Both the position numbers and the translations under genes were made by a program. A stretch of 64,000 nucleotides of DNA, from assembly GCF_000196015.1 (NCBI RefSeq), contig NC_007973.1, positions 1,054,001 to 1,118,000 on the forward strand. The letters run 5' to 3'. Below the pieces are notes generated by a model. The model was not told where the DNA came from. It made no database searches and saw nothing but the letters and a program-made list of their open reading frames with translations. Positions 1 through 8,001 of the stretch are shown here, piece after piece (within the stretch, counting starts at the first letter, position 1; each line of letters starts with the position of its first letter). Source of the stretch: Cupriavidus metallidurans CH34. GTDB lineage: Bacteria > Pseudomonadota > Gammaproteobacteria > Burkholderiales > Burkholderiaceae.

Positions 1-1
1 C

Positions 2-145
2 AAGGTGCCGTCGCTCGAACTGCATCTGTACTGGCACGCGGGCGGCGAGAACGACGGCGCGAACCGCTGGCTGCGCGAGCAGCTGATGACGGTGATGGAA
101 TCGCTCGGCAGTGGCATGACGGATGTCACGTCGGCTGCCGAGTAA
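2..145 (+). CDS. LysR-type regulator, C-terminal fragment (5' end outside window)
   Basis: The first 47 codons read in frame from base 2 to the TAA at 143-145. The peptide contains LYWHAGGENDGANRWLREQL, which has the look of the end of a LysR effector-binding domain, where 'LYWH...ANRWLREQ' is a frequent closing stretch. The DNA-binding domain and the target genes lie outside the window, so specificity cannot be judged. The next gene starts 89 bases later on the same strand with its own ribosome binding site. Confidence 0.6.
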   Translation, partial: KVPSLELHLYWHAGGENDGANRWLREQLMTVMESLGSGMTDVTSAAE

Positions 146-234
146 CCCCGGGTTAACGTTGTCAGACAAACGCCGATTTCAACAGCGGGTGTGATCGCCA
201 AGAATCGCCGGATCTTCTCGACAGGAGGGACGGC

Positions 235-2196
235 ATGGCTGACACACTCATAGCGACTTCAACAGGATCTTCCGCGCAATCTGTCGCGCAGCGTGCCGCG
301 AACCGGCACTGGCGCGGCGCGCTGGCCGGGGCGATGGTTTCCCTGCTGGCCGCGTCGCTATCAGGCTGCGGCACGGTGGACAAGGAGGCGGGGACGTCCG
401 CCGCATCGACCGACCCGGCCACGGGGACGGTGCCGGCGTCTACCGGGGCCGTGGCGTCAGCCGGGTTGCCGCCCGCCGCCGAAGTTGCCTCGGGCTACCG
501 CCCGGGGATGACCACGACCTATGCGCAGAAGCATATGGCCGCGGCCGCGAATCCACTGGCCACGGAGGCAGGTCGCGAGATGCTGCGTGCTGGCGGGTCG
601 GCCATCGATGCCGCCGTGGCGATGCAGGCAGTGCTGACGCTGGTCGAGCCACAGGCTTCCGGGATCGGTGGCGGCGCCTTCATCATGTACTGGGACGGCA
701 AGCGCGTGCAGACCTATGACGGCCGCGAAACGGCACCCGCTGGCGCCACCGAGAACCTGTTCATGCGTGCCGATGGCAAGCCGATGGAGTTCTCGGCGGG
801 GCAGATCGGTGGGCGCTCGGTCGGCGTGCCGGGTGTATTGCGCGCGCTGGAGCTCGCGCATCGCCAGCACGGCCGCTTGCCGTGGGCACGCCTGTTCGAG
901 CCAGCCATCGCGCTGGCCGACAAGGGCTTTCCGATCTCGCAGCGCCTCTATACGCAGGTTGCCGCAGACAAGTTTCTGACCGGCTCCCCCGAGATGAAGG
1001 CGTATTTCCTCGACGATCAGGGCAAGCCGAAGCCGGTCGGCACGCTGGTCAGGAATCCGCAGCTCGCGCAGACATTGAGGGAGATCGCCAGACACGGGCC
1101 GAACGTGTTCTACAACGGCCCCATCGCGCATGACATCGTGGCCAAGGTCAACGCTCATGCGAATCCTGGCAGCCTGTCCGTGGCCGATCTGAAGGGGTAC
1201 AAGGCCAAGGAGCGCCCGCCGGTCTGCACGAACTACAAGGCCTGGAAGGTCTGCGGGATGCCGCCGCCTTCGTCGGGTGGCATCGCTATCGCGCAGATTC
1301 TCGGCAACCTCGAAGCACTCGAAAAGCGCGATCCGCGCTACGCGCTGGCAAAGCTCAAGCCGGCGCAGGTCAATACGCCGGCGGGGTTCGAGGCCAATCC
1401 GCTGGCGGTGCACGCCATCTCGGAGGCCGACCGTCTGGCCTACGCGGACCGTGGGCTCTACGTGGCCGACGCCGATTTCGTGCCTGTAGACGTGGGCGCG
1501 CTCGTGAATCCGCAATACCTGGCCGAGCGTGCCGAACTGATTGGCGAGAAGAGTATGGGCAAGGCCGAACCGGGCACGCCGCCCGGGGTCAACGTTGCCT
1601 TTGCGCCTGACCGCTCGCCACCGCGCATTTCCACGTCGCAGGTGGCGGCGGTGGATGACCGTGGTGGCGCGTTGTCGATGACCACGACGGTCGAGTCGTA
1701 CTTCGGCTCGCACATCATGGTGCGCGGCTTCATGCTGAACAACCAGCTGACCGACTTCTCGTTCAACCCGACCGAGAACGGCAAGCCTGTGGCCAATCGG
1801 GTGCAGGCTGGCAAGCGGCCGCGCTCGTCGATGGCGCCGACGCTGGTGTTTGACCGCAAGAGTGGCAGGCTGGTGGCGGCGCTTGGCTCTCCGGGCGGTT
1901 CGCAGATCATCGAGTATGTCTCGAAGACGCTGGTCGGCCTGCTCGACTGGAACATGGACGTGCAGCAGGCCGTGAGCATGGCGAACTTCGGTAGCCGTAA
2001 CGGCCCGACGGAAGTCGAGCGCGGGCTGGTGACGCCTCAACTGGTGCAGGCGCTCAAGGATCAGGGCCATCAGGTGGCCGAGATCGAGATGACCAGTGGC
2101 ACGCAGGCGATCATGCGCAAGGCGGGCCCGAATGGTCGGCCAGTCTGGGCTGGCGGCGCTGATCCACGGCGTGAGGGCGTGGCGCTGGGCGATTGA
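235..2196 (+). CDS. ggt: Gamma-glutamyltransferase, lipoprotein type
   Basis: A 653-residue gamma-glutamyltranspeptidase, an Ntn hydrolase that cleaves the gamma-glutamyl bond of glutathione and transfers it to water or amino acids in the envelope. The start has a strong AGGAGG site just upstream. An unusually long N-region leads to a hydrophobic stretch ending in the lipobox LSGC with Cys45, so the enzyme is probably lipid-anchored rather than freely periplasmic. The family self-cleaves before a nucleophilic Thr; here this is most likely Thr467 in the stretch ISTSQVAAVDDRGG, followed by the conserved NNQLTDFSF and GSPGGSQII segments. Length exceeds the usual ~580 residues because of the leader and a low-complexity linker (residues 46-95). 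It is a single gene between a LysR gene and a convergent Bug-protein gene. Confidence 0.95.
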   Translation: MADTLIATSTGSSAQSVAQRAANRHWRGALAGAMVSLLAASLSGCGTVDKEAGTSAASTDPATGTVPASTGAVASAGLPPAAEVASGYRPGMTTTYAQKHMAAAANPLATEAGREMLRAGGSAIDAAVAMQAVLTLVEPQASGIGGGAFIMYWDGKRVQTYDGRETAPAGATENLFMRADGKPMEFSAGQIGGRSVGVPGVLRALELAHRQHGRLPWARLFEPAIALADKGFPISQRLYTQVAADKFLTGSPEMKAYFLDDQGKPKPVGTLVRNPQLAQTLREIARHGPNVFYNGPIAHDIVAKVNAHANPGSLSVADLKGYKAKERPPVCTNYKAWKVCGMPPPSSGGIAIAQILGNLEALEKRDPRYALAKLKPAQVNTPAGFEANPLAVHAISEADRLAYADRGLYVADADFVPVDVGALVNPQYLAERAELIGEKSMGKAEPGTPPGVNVAFAPDRSPPRISTSQVAAVDDRGGALSMTTTVESYFGSHIMVRGFMLNNQLTDFSFNPTENGKPVANRVQAGKRPRSSMAPTLVFDRKSGRLVAALGSPGGSQIIEYVSKTLVGLLDWNMDVQQAVSMANFGSRNGPTEVERGLVTPQLVQALKDQGHQVAEIEMTSGTQAIMRKAGPNGRPVWAGGADPRREGVALGD

Positions 2197-2212
2197 ATGC
2201 TCGCGGATTGCA

Positions 2213-2236
2213 CCCCTCTCCCGCGCGGGAGAGGGG
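2213..2236. repeat. Perfect 24-base palindrome, dispersed CCCCTCTCCCGC type
   Basis: A perfect self-complementary sequence of two 12-base arms (CCCCTCTCCCGC and its complement) 17 bases after the ggt stop codon. Close relatives lie at 11777-11806 and 22449-22474, each between convergent gene ends, with a weaker one at 3537-3566. It could act as a terminator or mRNA 3' stabiliser, or be a small REP-like dispersed element. Confidence 0.8.
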
Positions 2237-2281
2237 CCGGCGGAGAACGCTGGCGCTTCAGGTTCCTGTCATGACTGGCCA

Positions 2282-2318
2282 ATGAAGAACGGGCGCGAAT
2301 ATCGCGCCCGTTCTTCAT
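2282..2318. terminator. Perfect 17-bp inverted repeat between convergent genes
   Basis: Two 17-base arms (ATGAAGAACGGGCGCGA and its complement) flank a 3-base loop. The hairpin lies after ggt (+) and after the Bug-protein gene (-), whose stop is at 2338. There is no long T-run, but the stem is strong and symmetrical, as expected of a shared bidirectional terminator. Confidence 0.75.
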
Positions 2319-2337
2319 GCATGAGCCTTCGCGGCAA

Positions 2338-3339
2338 TCAGGCGTCCAGCTTCACCCCGGCCGCCTTCACCACCTGTGCCCAGCGCTTCTCCTCCGTCCC
2401 GAACCACTTGCCGGTCTCGGCCGGCGACATGGTCACGACTTCGGCGCCTTGCCCGGCCAATTGGGCGCGGATCTCCGGTGTGCGGATGATGCGGATCAGC
2501 TCGGCATTGATCCGCGAGACGATGGCATCCGGCATTCCGGCTGGCGCCATCACGCCTTGCCACGTTCCCGATTCGAAATTCGCCACGCCGCTCTCGGCGA
2601 TGGTGGGCGTCTGGCTGACCAGGGCCATGCGCGAGCGTTTCGACACCGCCAGCAGCTTGAGTTTGCCGGCCTGCACCTGCGGCCAGGTGGCCAGCATCCC
2701 GTTCATCAGCACCTGCGCGGTGCCACCCACGGTATCGGAAATGGCCTGCGATCCGCCCTTGTAGGGCACGTATTGCCACGCCGCGCCGGTGGCCTGCTGC
2801 ACGGCTACGCCGGCCAGGTGCGGTGCGCTGCCGATCGCCGTGACCGCGAAGTTCAGGGTCTGCTTGTGCGACAGGGCAACCAGTTCCTTGAGATTGCTGA
2901 CCTGCACGGACGGGTGTACGACCAGAAGGTGCGGGGAGTAGGCCAGCATGGCTACGCCCTTGAGGTCCTTGTTCGGATCGAAGGTGAGTTTCGTGTAGAC
3001 CGACGGGCTGATCGCCAGCGCGCCGACATCGCACAGCAGCAGCGTGTGGTTGTCCGTGCCGGCCTGCGCGACCATCGCCGCGCCGATATTGCCATTGGCG
3101 CCCGGACGGTTGTCGACCACGATCGGCTGGCCCAGTGCCTCGCCGAGCTGCTTGCTGATCAGGCGCGCGATGATGTCCGACGAGCCGCCGGCCGGGTAAG
3201 GCACCACCAGCCGGATTGGCCGGCTAGGCCACTTGTCCTCGGCCCAGGCGGAGGTGGGGGCGAGGATGCCAGCGGTACCGAGGGTGCCAAGGGCGGCCAG
3301 GCCCGAAGCCTGGCCAAGGAATTGGCGGCGAGAGGTCAT
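2338..3339 (-). CDS. Bug-family (TctC-like) periplasmic substrate-binding protein
   Basis: A 333-residue solute-binding protein of the tripartite tricarboxylate transporter receptor (Bug/TctC) family, which binds small carboxylates or other polar ligands in the periplasm. I chose the ATG at 3339 because a GGAG site lies 8 bases upstream and the protein then begins with the twin-arginine-like motif SRRQFLG at residues 3-9, a hydrophobic stretch and an AWA cleavage site. The family signatures PYPAGGSSD near the mature N-terminus and VPYKGGSQA in the middle are present. No tctA/tctB membrane genes are nearby, which is typical of the many orphan Bug proteins in Burkholderiaceae. The ligand cannot be read from the sequence. 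Confidence 0.9.
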   Translation of the reverse strand: MTSRRQFLGQASGLAALGTLGTAGILAPTSAWAEDKWPSRPIRLVVPYPAGGSSDIIARLISKQLGEALGQPIVVDNRPGANGNIGAAMVAQAGTDNHTLLLCDVGALAISPSVYTKLTFDPNKDLKGVAMLAYSPHLLVVHPSVQVSNLKELVALSHKQTLNFAVTAIGSAPHLAGVAVQQATGAAWQYVPYKGGSQAISDTVGGTAQVLMNGMLATWPQVQAGKLKLLAVSKRSRMALVSQTPTIAESGVANFESGTWQGVMAPAGMPDAIVSRINAELIRIIRTPEIRAQLAGQGAEVVTMSPAETGKWFGTEEKRWAQVVKAAGVKLDA

Positions 3340-3536
3340 GCTGTGTCTCCAGTCAACACTTATCATAGGATGTCGTACAACTAGGGCCAAGTGTAGACAG
3401 GAATCTGGCGGGGGTCTATCAGGAAAATACGGAGATGGGCGGGATTTTCGGCGTTGATACGGCTGGGCGGCAGGCTGTGTATTCAGTCGTCGGATGACTT
3501 CGGCACTGCTTCGCGGGCTTGTTTTTCCCCCGGAGT

Positions 3537-3566
3537 GGCCCCTCTTTCACGGAAGGAAGAGGGGCC
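3537..3566. terminator. 10-bp hairpin downstream of the APH-like gene
   Basis: Arms GGCCCCTCTT and AAGAGGGGCC enclose a 10-base loop, 69 bases beyond the stop of the leftward APH-like gene. The rest of the 295-base space between the two leftward genes (3340-3634) shows no gene; it should hold the promoter of the Bug-protein gene, though no clear -35/-10 pair is visible. Confidence 0.5.
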
Positions 3567-3634
3567 CCGGGGCGCGCATCGGATCAAGTGTTACCTATGT
3601 GCTTGAACCCCTGTGGCCGATGCGCCGGGCGCCA

Positions 3635-4711
3635 TCAGGCGCCCGACTTCTGCGCGTAGGCCCAGCCCATCTCGGCCATCGGTCGCGCGCGCTTGCCGGC
3701 GTCCGTGGCCTGTGCCGACGATGCGGTGCCATCGACCACGCGCTTCATGATGCCCTGCAGGATGCCGGCGATGCGGAACATGCTGAACGCCAGATAGAAA
3801 TTCCAGTCGCCCGTGATCTGGCGGCCCGTGCGCTGCTCGTACAGGCGGCGATAGGTGGCCTCGTCAGGGATGCCAAGCGCCTGGTAGTCGAGCCCGGCGA
3901 TGCCGCGGAACTGGCCCGGCTGGATATGCCAGCTCATGCAGTGGTAGCCGAAGTCGGCCATCGGATGGCCCAGCGTGGACAGTTCCCAGTCCAGCACGGC
4001 CAGCACCTTGGGCTCGGTCGGGTGGAACATCAGGTTGTCCAGGCGGTAGTCGCCATGGACGATGCTGGTCAGGTCCACATCCTCCTGCGGAATATGGTCT
4101 GGCAGCCAGGCCATCAATTGGTCCATGGCCGGGATCGACTCGGTTTCCGACAGCTTGTACTGCTTGCTCCAGCGTTCGATCTGGCGCTGGAAGTAGTTGC
4201 CCGGCTTGCCGTAGTCGGCCAGCCCGATCGCCTTGTAGTCCACCGTATGCAGCGCAGCGATGACGCGGTTCATTTCGTCATAGATCGCACCGCGTTCGGA
4301 CTTGGTCATGTCCGGCAGGGACTGGTCCCACAGCACGCGGCCACCGACGAACTCCATGATGTAGAACGCGCGGCCGATCACCTCTTCGTCCTCGCACAGC
4401 GCGAACATGCGGGCCACGGGCACGTCGGTGCCGGCCAGCGCCGCCATCACGCGATACTCGCGCTCGATGGCGTGCGCGGAAGGCAGCAGTTTCGCCTTCG
4501 GCCCCGGCTTGGCACGCATGACGTAAGTCTGGCCCGGCGTGATCAGCTTGAAAGTCGGGTTCGACTGGCCGCCCTTGAACTGCTCCACGGTCAGCGGGCC
4601 CGCGAAGCCGTCGACATGCTCCCGCATCCAGGATTCGAGGGCGCCGACGTCGAAACGCTGCTGGTCGGCCACGGGGCGGGTGCCTTCAAAGTGCGATACG
4701 TTGGTGCTCAT
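3635..4711 (-). CDS. APH-fold phosphotransferase of the acyl-CoA-linked family
   Basis: A 358-residue protein with the aminoglycoside-phosphotransferase/choline-kinase fold. The catalytic loop HGDYRLDN is at residues 219-226 and the metal-binding DWE (DFG equivalent) at 241-243; an N-terminal nucleotide-binding lobe contains the K/E pair region around AKPGPKAK and EREYRVMA. This subgroup resembles the kinase-like part of human ACAD10/11 and is usually found beside acyl-CoA dehydrogenases, so it may phosphorylate a hydroxyacyl substrate rather than an antibiotic; that is inference. A GGAG site precedes the ATG. It lies 42 bases after the crotonase gene on the same strand, probably last in a beta-oxidation-related transcript. 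Confidence 0.85.
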   Translation of the reverse strand: MSTNVSHFEGTRPVADQQRFDVGALESWMREHVDGFAGPLTVEQFKGGQSNPTFKLITPGQTYVMRAKPGPKAKLLPSAHAIEREYRVMAALAGTDVPVARMFALCEDEEVIGRAFYIMEFVGGRVLWDQSLPDMTKSERGAIYDEMNRVIAALHTVDYKAIGLADYGKPGNYFQRQIERWSKQYKLSETESIPAMDQLMAWLPDHIPQEDVDLTSIVHGDYRLDNLMFHPTEPKVLAVLDWELSTLGHPMADFGYHCMSWHIQPGQFRGIAGLDYQALGIPDEATYRRLYEQRTGRQITGDWNFYLAFSMFRIAGILQGIMKRVVDGTASSAQATDAGKRARPMAEMGWAYAQKSGA

Positions 4712-4753
4712 GCTGTCTCCGGGTGTCCTTATGTGTTGTGTCTTCTCGGGGGC

Positions 4754-5533
4754 TTAGCGGTAGTTTGGCTTGCGCTTCTCAAGGAACGCGCTGATGCCTT
4801 CTCCACCGTCCTTGTGATGCAGTGCGGCCACGAAGCTGTCGCGTTCGGCGGCCAGGTGCTCGGTCAGGGTCGCGGTGCCCGCGTGGTTGATCAGCGACTT
4901 GATGCCGCTGACCGCGTTGGGCGATTCCTTAGCCAGGTTTTCGGCGATGCGCAGCGCTTCAGTCAGGGCCTGCCCCGGGGCCGCTACGCGATTGACGATG
5001 CCGAAGTGCGCCAGGCGCGCCGGATCCACCGGTTTGCCTTCCATCATGATCTCGCTGGCAAGCTGGCGCGGCAGCATACGCGCGATCTCGTAGGAGCCGC
5101 CACCGTCTGGCGTCAGACCGACCTTGACGTAGGCCATCACGAACTTGGCATCGCTGGCGGCCACGACGAAATCGCAGGCCAGCACCAGCGAGAATCCTGC
5201 GCCGGCGGCCGGGCCCTCGACCGCCGCGATGATCGGCTTGGGGAAGGCGTGGAACGACTCGATCCACTGGTTGAGGACTTCGATGCTGTCCGCCTGCACC
5301 GAGGGTGGCTGCGAACGGTTGCCGAGCAGCCGGTTCAGATTGCCGCCGGCACAGAACACGCCATCGGCACCCGTCAGGATCACGGCGCGGATCGAATCAT
5401 CGCGGGCGGCGACTTCGAGCGCTTCCGCCGAAGCGGCGTAGATGTCCGGATGCAACGCGTTACGCGCTTCGGGGTTGGAGATGGTCAGTACGAGCGTCGA
5501 GTCGACGCGTTCGGAAAGTAGTTGGGCAGTCAC
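4754..5533 (-). CDS. Crotonase-superfamily enzyme (enoyl-CoA hydratase/isomerase)
   Basis: A 259-residue crotonase-fold protein acting on a CoA thioester. The two oxyanion-hole regions are present (FCAGGNL around residues 60-65 and GPAAGAGFS 107-115). Both glutamates that add water in classical enoyl-CoA hydratase appear to be replaced (Ser115 and Tyr135), whereas Asp143 in TPDGGGS lies where PaaG-type isomerases carry their base. An isomerase-like or other activity is therefore more likely than plain hydration. The start is GTG at 5533 with AGAGG upstream. The gene lies between a 3-hydroxyacyl-CoA dehydrogenase and an APH-like kinase, but a terminator-like hairpin separates it from the former. 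Confidence 0.85.
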   Translation of the reverse strand: MTAQLLSERVDSTLVLTISNPEARNALHPDIYAASAEALEVAARDDSIRAVILTGADGVFCAGGNLNRLLGNRSQPPSVQADSIEVLNQWIESFHAFPKPIIAAVEGPAAGAGFSLVLACDFVVAASDAKFVMAYVKVGLTPDGGGSYEIARMLPRQLASEIMMEGKPVDPARLAHFGIVNRVAAPGQALTEALRIAENLAKESPNAVSGIKSLINHAGTATLTEHLAAERDSFVAALHHKDGGEGISAFLEKRKPNYR

Positions 5534-5560
5534 GACAGCCTCTTGATCTGGCGGAAATGA

Positions 5561-5591
5561 AAAAGGCGCCCCGTGTCTCGTCGGGGCGCCT
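5561..5591 (-). terminator. Intrinsic terminator after the 3-hydroxyacyl-CoA dehydrogenase gene
   Basis: Read on the minus strand, a 9-bp stem (AGGCGCCCC / GGGGCGCCT, 10-base loop) is followed by TTTT and lies within 10 bases of the dehydrogenase stop codon. It sits only 30 bases before the crotonase start, so it could end or attenuate read-through into the crotonase and kinase genes. Confidence 0.65.
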
Positions 5592-5599
5592 GCGTGGGG

Positions 5600-7123
5600 T
5601 CAGGCTTCTTCGGTCAGCAACGACAGGCCAAGTCCGGCGCGGCGCCACAGCCACGGGCTCGGACGGTAGCGCATGTCGCCGGTCAGGCGGTTCAGGTTGC
5701 GCAGGACTTCAAGGATCAAGTCGGCGCCGATCGTATCGCCGAGTGCCAGCGGACCTTTCGGATAGCCCAGGCCCAGGTGCACGGCCAGGTCGATGTCGGT
5801 CGGAGTGGCGATGCGTTGCTGCGCGATGTCGCTGGCGATGTTGACGATGCAGCTGATCACGCGCTGCGCGACGAATCCGGCCGAATCGCGAATCACTGTC
5901 ACCGGCACGCCGTCGCTGGCGAACAATCCGTGCGCGGCGTCGCGTGCGGCGGCGCTGGTGGCCGGCGTGGTCATCAGCGTGCGGCGCTTGGTGGCTTCGA
6001 ACGGCATCAGGGTGTCGATGGCCACCACGCGCGTGGCGTCAAGGCCTTCCTCGAGTGCAGCGGAGGTCGCGTCCAGACCCAGCGGCGTCACCACGATCAG
6101 CGCGTCAGCCGGCGGCTGGTTGCCAGCCTCGACCGTGACACCCAGGGCGGTCAGCAGCTTGACGGTCATCGCATGGCCACGCGCGTTGGCGCGGCTCACC
6201 CACACGCTGGCAGGGCGCGCATCCGGCACCGGCGCGGCGGCGGGTACCTGTTTCTGGCCGTTGGGGTAGGCGTAGAAGCCCGCGCCGGTCTTGCGGCCGA
6301 GCAGGCCACCGACCGAACGCAGCGACGTGATCGGCGACGGACGGTAACGGGGCTCCTGGTAGAACTGGTTGTAGATCGACTCCATCACCGGGTGCGACAC
6401 GTCAAGACCGGTCAGGTCCATCAGCTCGAACGGGCCCATGCGGAAGCCAGCCTGCTCGCGCATGATGTTGTCGATGTCGACGAACTCGGCCACGCCTTCC
6501 TGCGCAACCTTGAGCCCTTCGATGTTCATGCCGCGGCCGGCGTGATTGACGATGAAGCCGGGCATGTCCTTGCAGCGCACCGGCGTATGGCCCATGCGGC
6601 GCGACAGTTCCATCAGGCGGTCGCCCACGGCCGGGTCGCCCGAGATGCCGTCCACGACTTCCACCACCTTCATCAGCGGCACCGGATTGAAGAAGTGATA
6701 GCCGACCACGCGACCGGGCTTCTTCGCGCCCACGGCGATGGCCGTGATCGACAGCGACGAAGTGTTCGACGCGATCACGGCATCTTCGCGCACGACGGCT
6801 TCGAGCTTGGCCACCAGGTCACGCTTGACATCGAGCCTCTCGACGATGGCTTCCAGCACCATGTCGCACGCGGTCAGGTCTTCCAGCGCGGCGCAGGCCT
6901 TCACGCGGGCCAGCGCGGCCTCGCCGTCGGCGGCGCTCATCTTGCCTTTCTCGGCCAGCTTGGTGAAGGTATCCTGCAGATACTGGCGTGCTGCCGCCAC
7001 GGCCTGGGCATTCGTGTCGAACAGGTTGACGGTCAGGCCAGCCTGCGCGGCGATCTGGGCGATACCGCGGCCCATGGCGCCAGTGCCGACGATGCCGAGC
7101 GTTTGGATGGTGGAATTGCTCAT
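5600..7123 (-). CDS. 3-hydroxyacyl-CoA dehydrogenase, PaaH/PaaC type
   Basis: A 507-residue NAD-dependent dehydrogenase that oxidises 3-hydroxyacyl-CoA to 3-oxoacyl-CoA. The N-terminal Rossmann domain carries GTGAMGRG at residues 13-20, followed by the 3HCDH C-terminal domain to about residue 285. A second NAD-fold-like segment and a second 3HCDH_C domain (from about residue 410, DSAGFVAQRV) follow. This duplicated arrangement and length match the PaaH/PaaC-like branch (about 475-505 residues) used in phenylacetate and related degradation, but no other paa genes are nearby, so the exact pathway is open. The ATG at 7123 has only a weak ribosome binding site. Confidence 0.9.
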   Translation of the reverse strand: MSNSTIQTLGIVGTGAMGRGIAQIAAQAGLTVNLFDTNAQAVAAARQYLQDTFTKLAEKGKMSAADGEAALARVKACAALEDLTACDMVLEAIVERLDVKRDLVAKLEAVVREDAVIASNTSSLSITAIAVGAKKPGRVVGYHFFNPVPLMKVVEVVDGISGDPAVGDRLMELSRRMGHTPVRCKDMPGFIVNHAGRGMNIEGLKVAQEGVAEFVDIDNIMREQAGFRMGPFELMDLTGLDVSHPVMESIYNQFYQEPRYRPSPITSLRSVGGLLGRKTGAGFYAYPNGQKQVPAAAPVPDARPASVWVSRANARGHAMTVKLLTALGVTVEAGNQPPADALIVVTPLGLDATSAALEEGLDATRVVAIDTLMPFEATKRRTLMTTPATSAAARDAAHGLFASDGVPVTVIRDSAGFVAQRVISCIVNIASDIAQQRIATPTDIDLAVHLGLGYPKGPLALGDTIGADLILEVLRNLNRLTGDMRYRPSPWLWRRAGLGLSLLTEEA

Positions 7124-7299
7124 CGTTCGTCCAAAAAAGATGTGGTTAAATTAGCACGATCGTACGTTTTTTGCACTTGCCGCGACAGACGGGGCGCGCA
7201 CGCCGCGTGCGCTGATCGGACAGAAACGGCAGTGCGGGGAACGATGAGGCGACTCCGGGTCGACTCCGACGATCTCACACTACTACGGAGAGAGACAAC

Positions 7300-7941
7300 A
7301 TGCTGAAGCTCTGCGGCTTTGCGGCCAGCAACTACTACAACAAGGTCAAGCTGGCGATGCTGGAGAAGAACCAGCCATTCGAGGAAGTGCTGGCCTGGCT
7401 GGGGCAGACCGACCTGCAGGCCTCGCCGCTCGGCAAGGTCCCCTACATCATCACCGATGCGGGCCCGTTGTGCGAGTCCGAGGTGATTGACGAGTATATC
7501 GAGGCGGCCTATCCGGGGTCGCCGCTGCTGCCGAAAGACCCTTATCAGGCTGCCAAGGTACGCGAGGTCATCACGTTTCTGGAGTTGTACCTGGAACTGA
7601 CCGCGCGTGAACTCTACCCGGAAGCGTTCTTTGGCGGCAAGGTCAGCGACAGCGTCAAGGAGCGCCAGCGCAAGCTGCTCGAGCGGTACATCCCCGGCTT
7701 CGCGAAACTGGCGAAGTTCTCGCCCTACATCGCGGGGGATACCTTCACGCTGGCCGATTGCGCCGCTATCTGCCACCTGCCGCTGATCTCGTCGTGCACG
7801 AAGATCATCTACGGCGAAGACCTGCTGGCCGGACTGCCGGCCAAGGACTACCTGAAGGCGATGGCCGAACGTCCGTCCGTGCAGAAGGTCAACGCGGATC
7901 GCAAGGCGAATCTGGAACAGATGGCCGCCAGGAACAAGTAA
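7300..7941 (+). CDS. Glutathione S-transferase family protein
   Basis: A 213-residue cytosolic GST-fold protein. The thioredoxin-like domain (residues 1-77) has the cis-proline loop GKVPYI (Pro48) and the ES pair at 59-60 that binds the gamma-glutamyl part of glutathione. The all-helical C-terminal domain follows (about 85-205), with the usual FTLADCAAICHL segment as N-capping box. The GGAGAGA site upstream fixes the start. The substrate cannot be assigned. The gene faces the leftward aminotransferase gene across a shared hairpin. Confidence 0.88.
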   Translation: MLKLCGFAASNYYNKVKLAMLEKNQPFEEVLAWLGQTDLQASPLGKVPYIITDAGPLCESEVIDEYIEAAYPGSPLLPKDPYQAAKVREVITFLELYLELTARELYPEAFFGGKVSDSVKERQRKLLERYIPGFAKLAKFSPYIAGDTFTLADCAAICHLPLISSCTKIIYGEDLLAGLPAKDYLKAMAERPSVQKVNADRKANLEQMAARNK

Positions 7942-7953
7942 GAAGGGGGATCA

Positions 7954-7980
7954 CCCCACTTCCACGTTGTGGGAGTGGGG
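7954..7980. terminator. 12-bp hairpin between convergent genes
   Basis: Arms CCCCACTTCCAC and GTGGGAGTGGGG (one G-T pair) enclose a 3-base loop. It lies 12 bases after the GST stop and 21 bases after the stop of the leftward aminotransferase, so it can serve both. Confidence 0.65.
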
Positions 7981-8001
7981 CGCGCAAACCTCCGATTCGG
8001 A

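Noticed and set aside
3494..5521. Long open frame (675 codons) on the plus strand opposite the kinase and crotonase genes
   Set aside because: The minus-strand genes have clear family motifs, and the frame is a product of GC-rich codon bias; its translation is Arg/His/Ala-rich and shows no domain.
5573..7306. 577-codon plus-strand frame opposite the 3-hydroxyacyl-CoA dehydrogenase gene
   Set aside because: Shadow of the real gene; His/Arg-rich translation without recognisable motifs.
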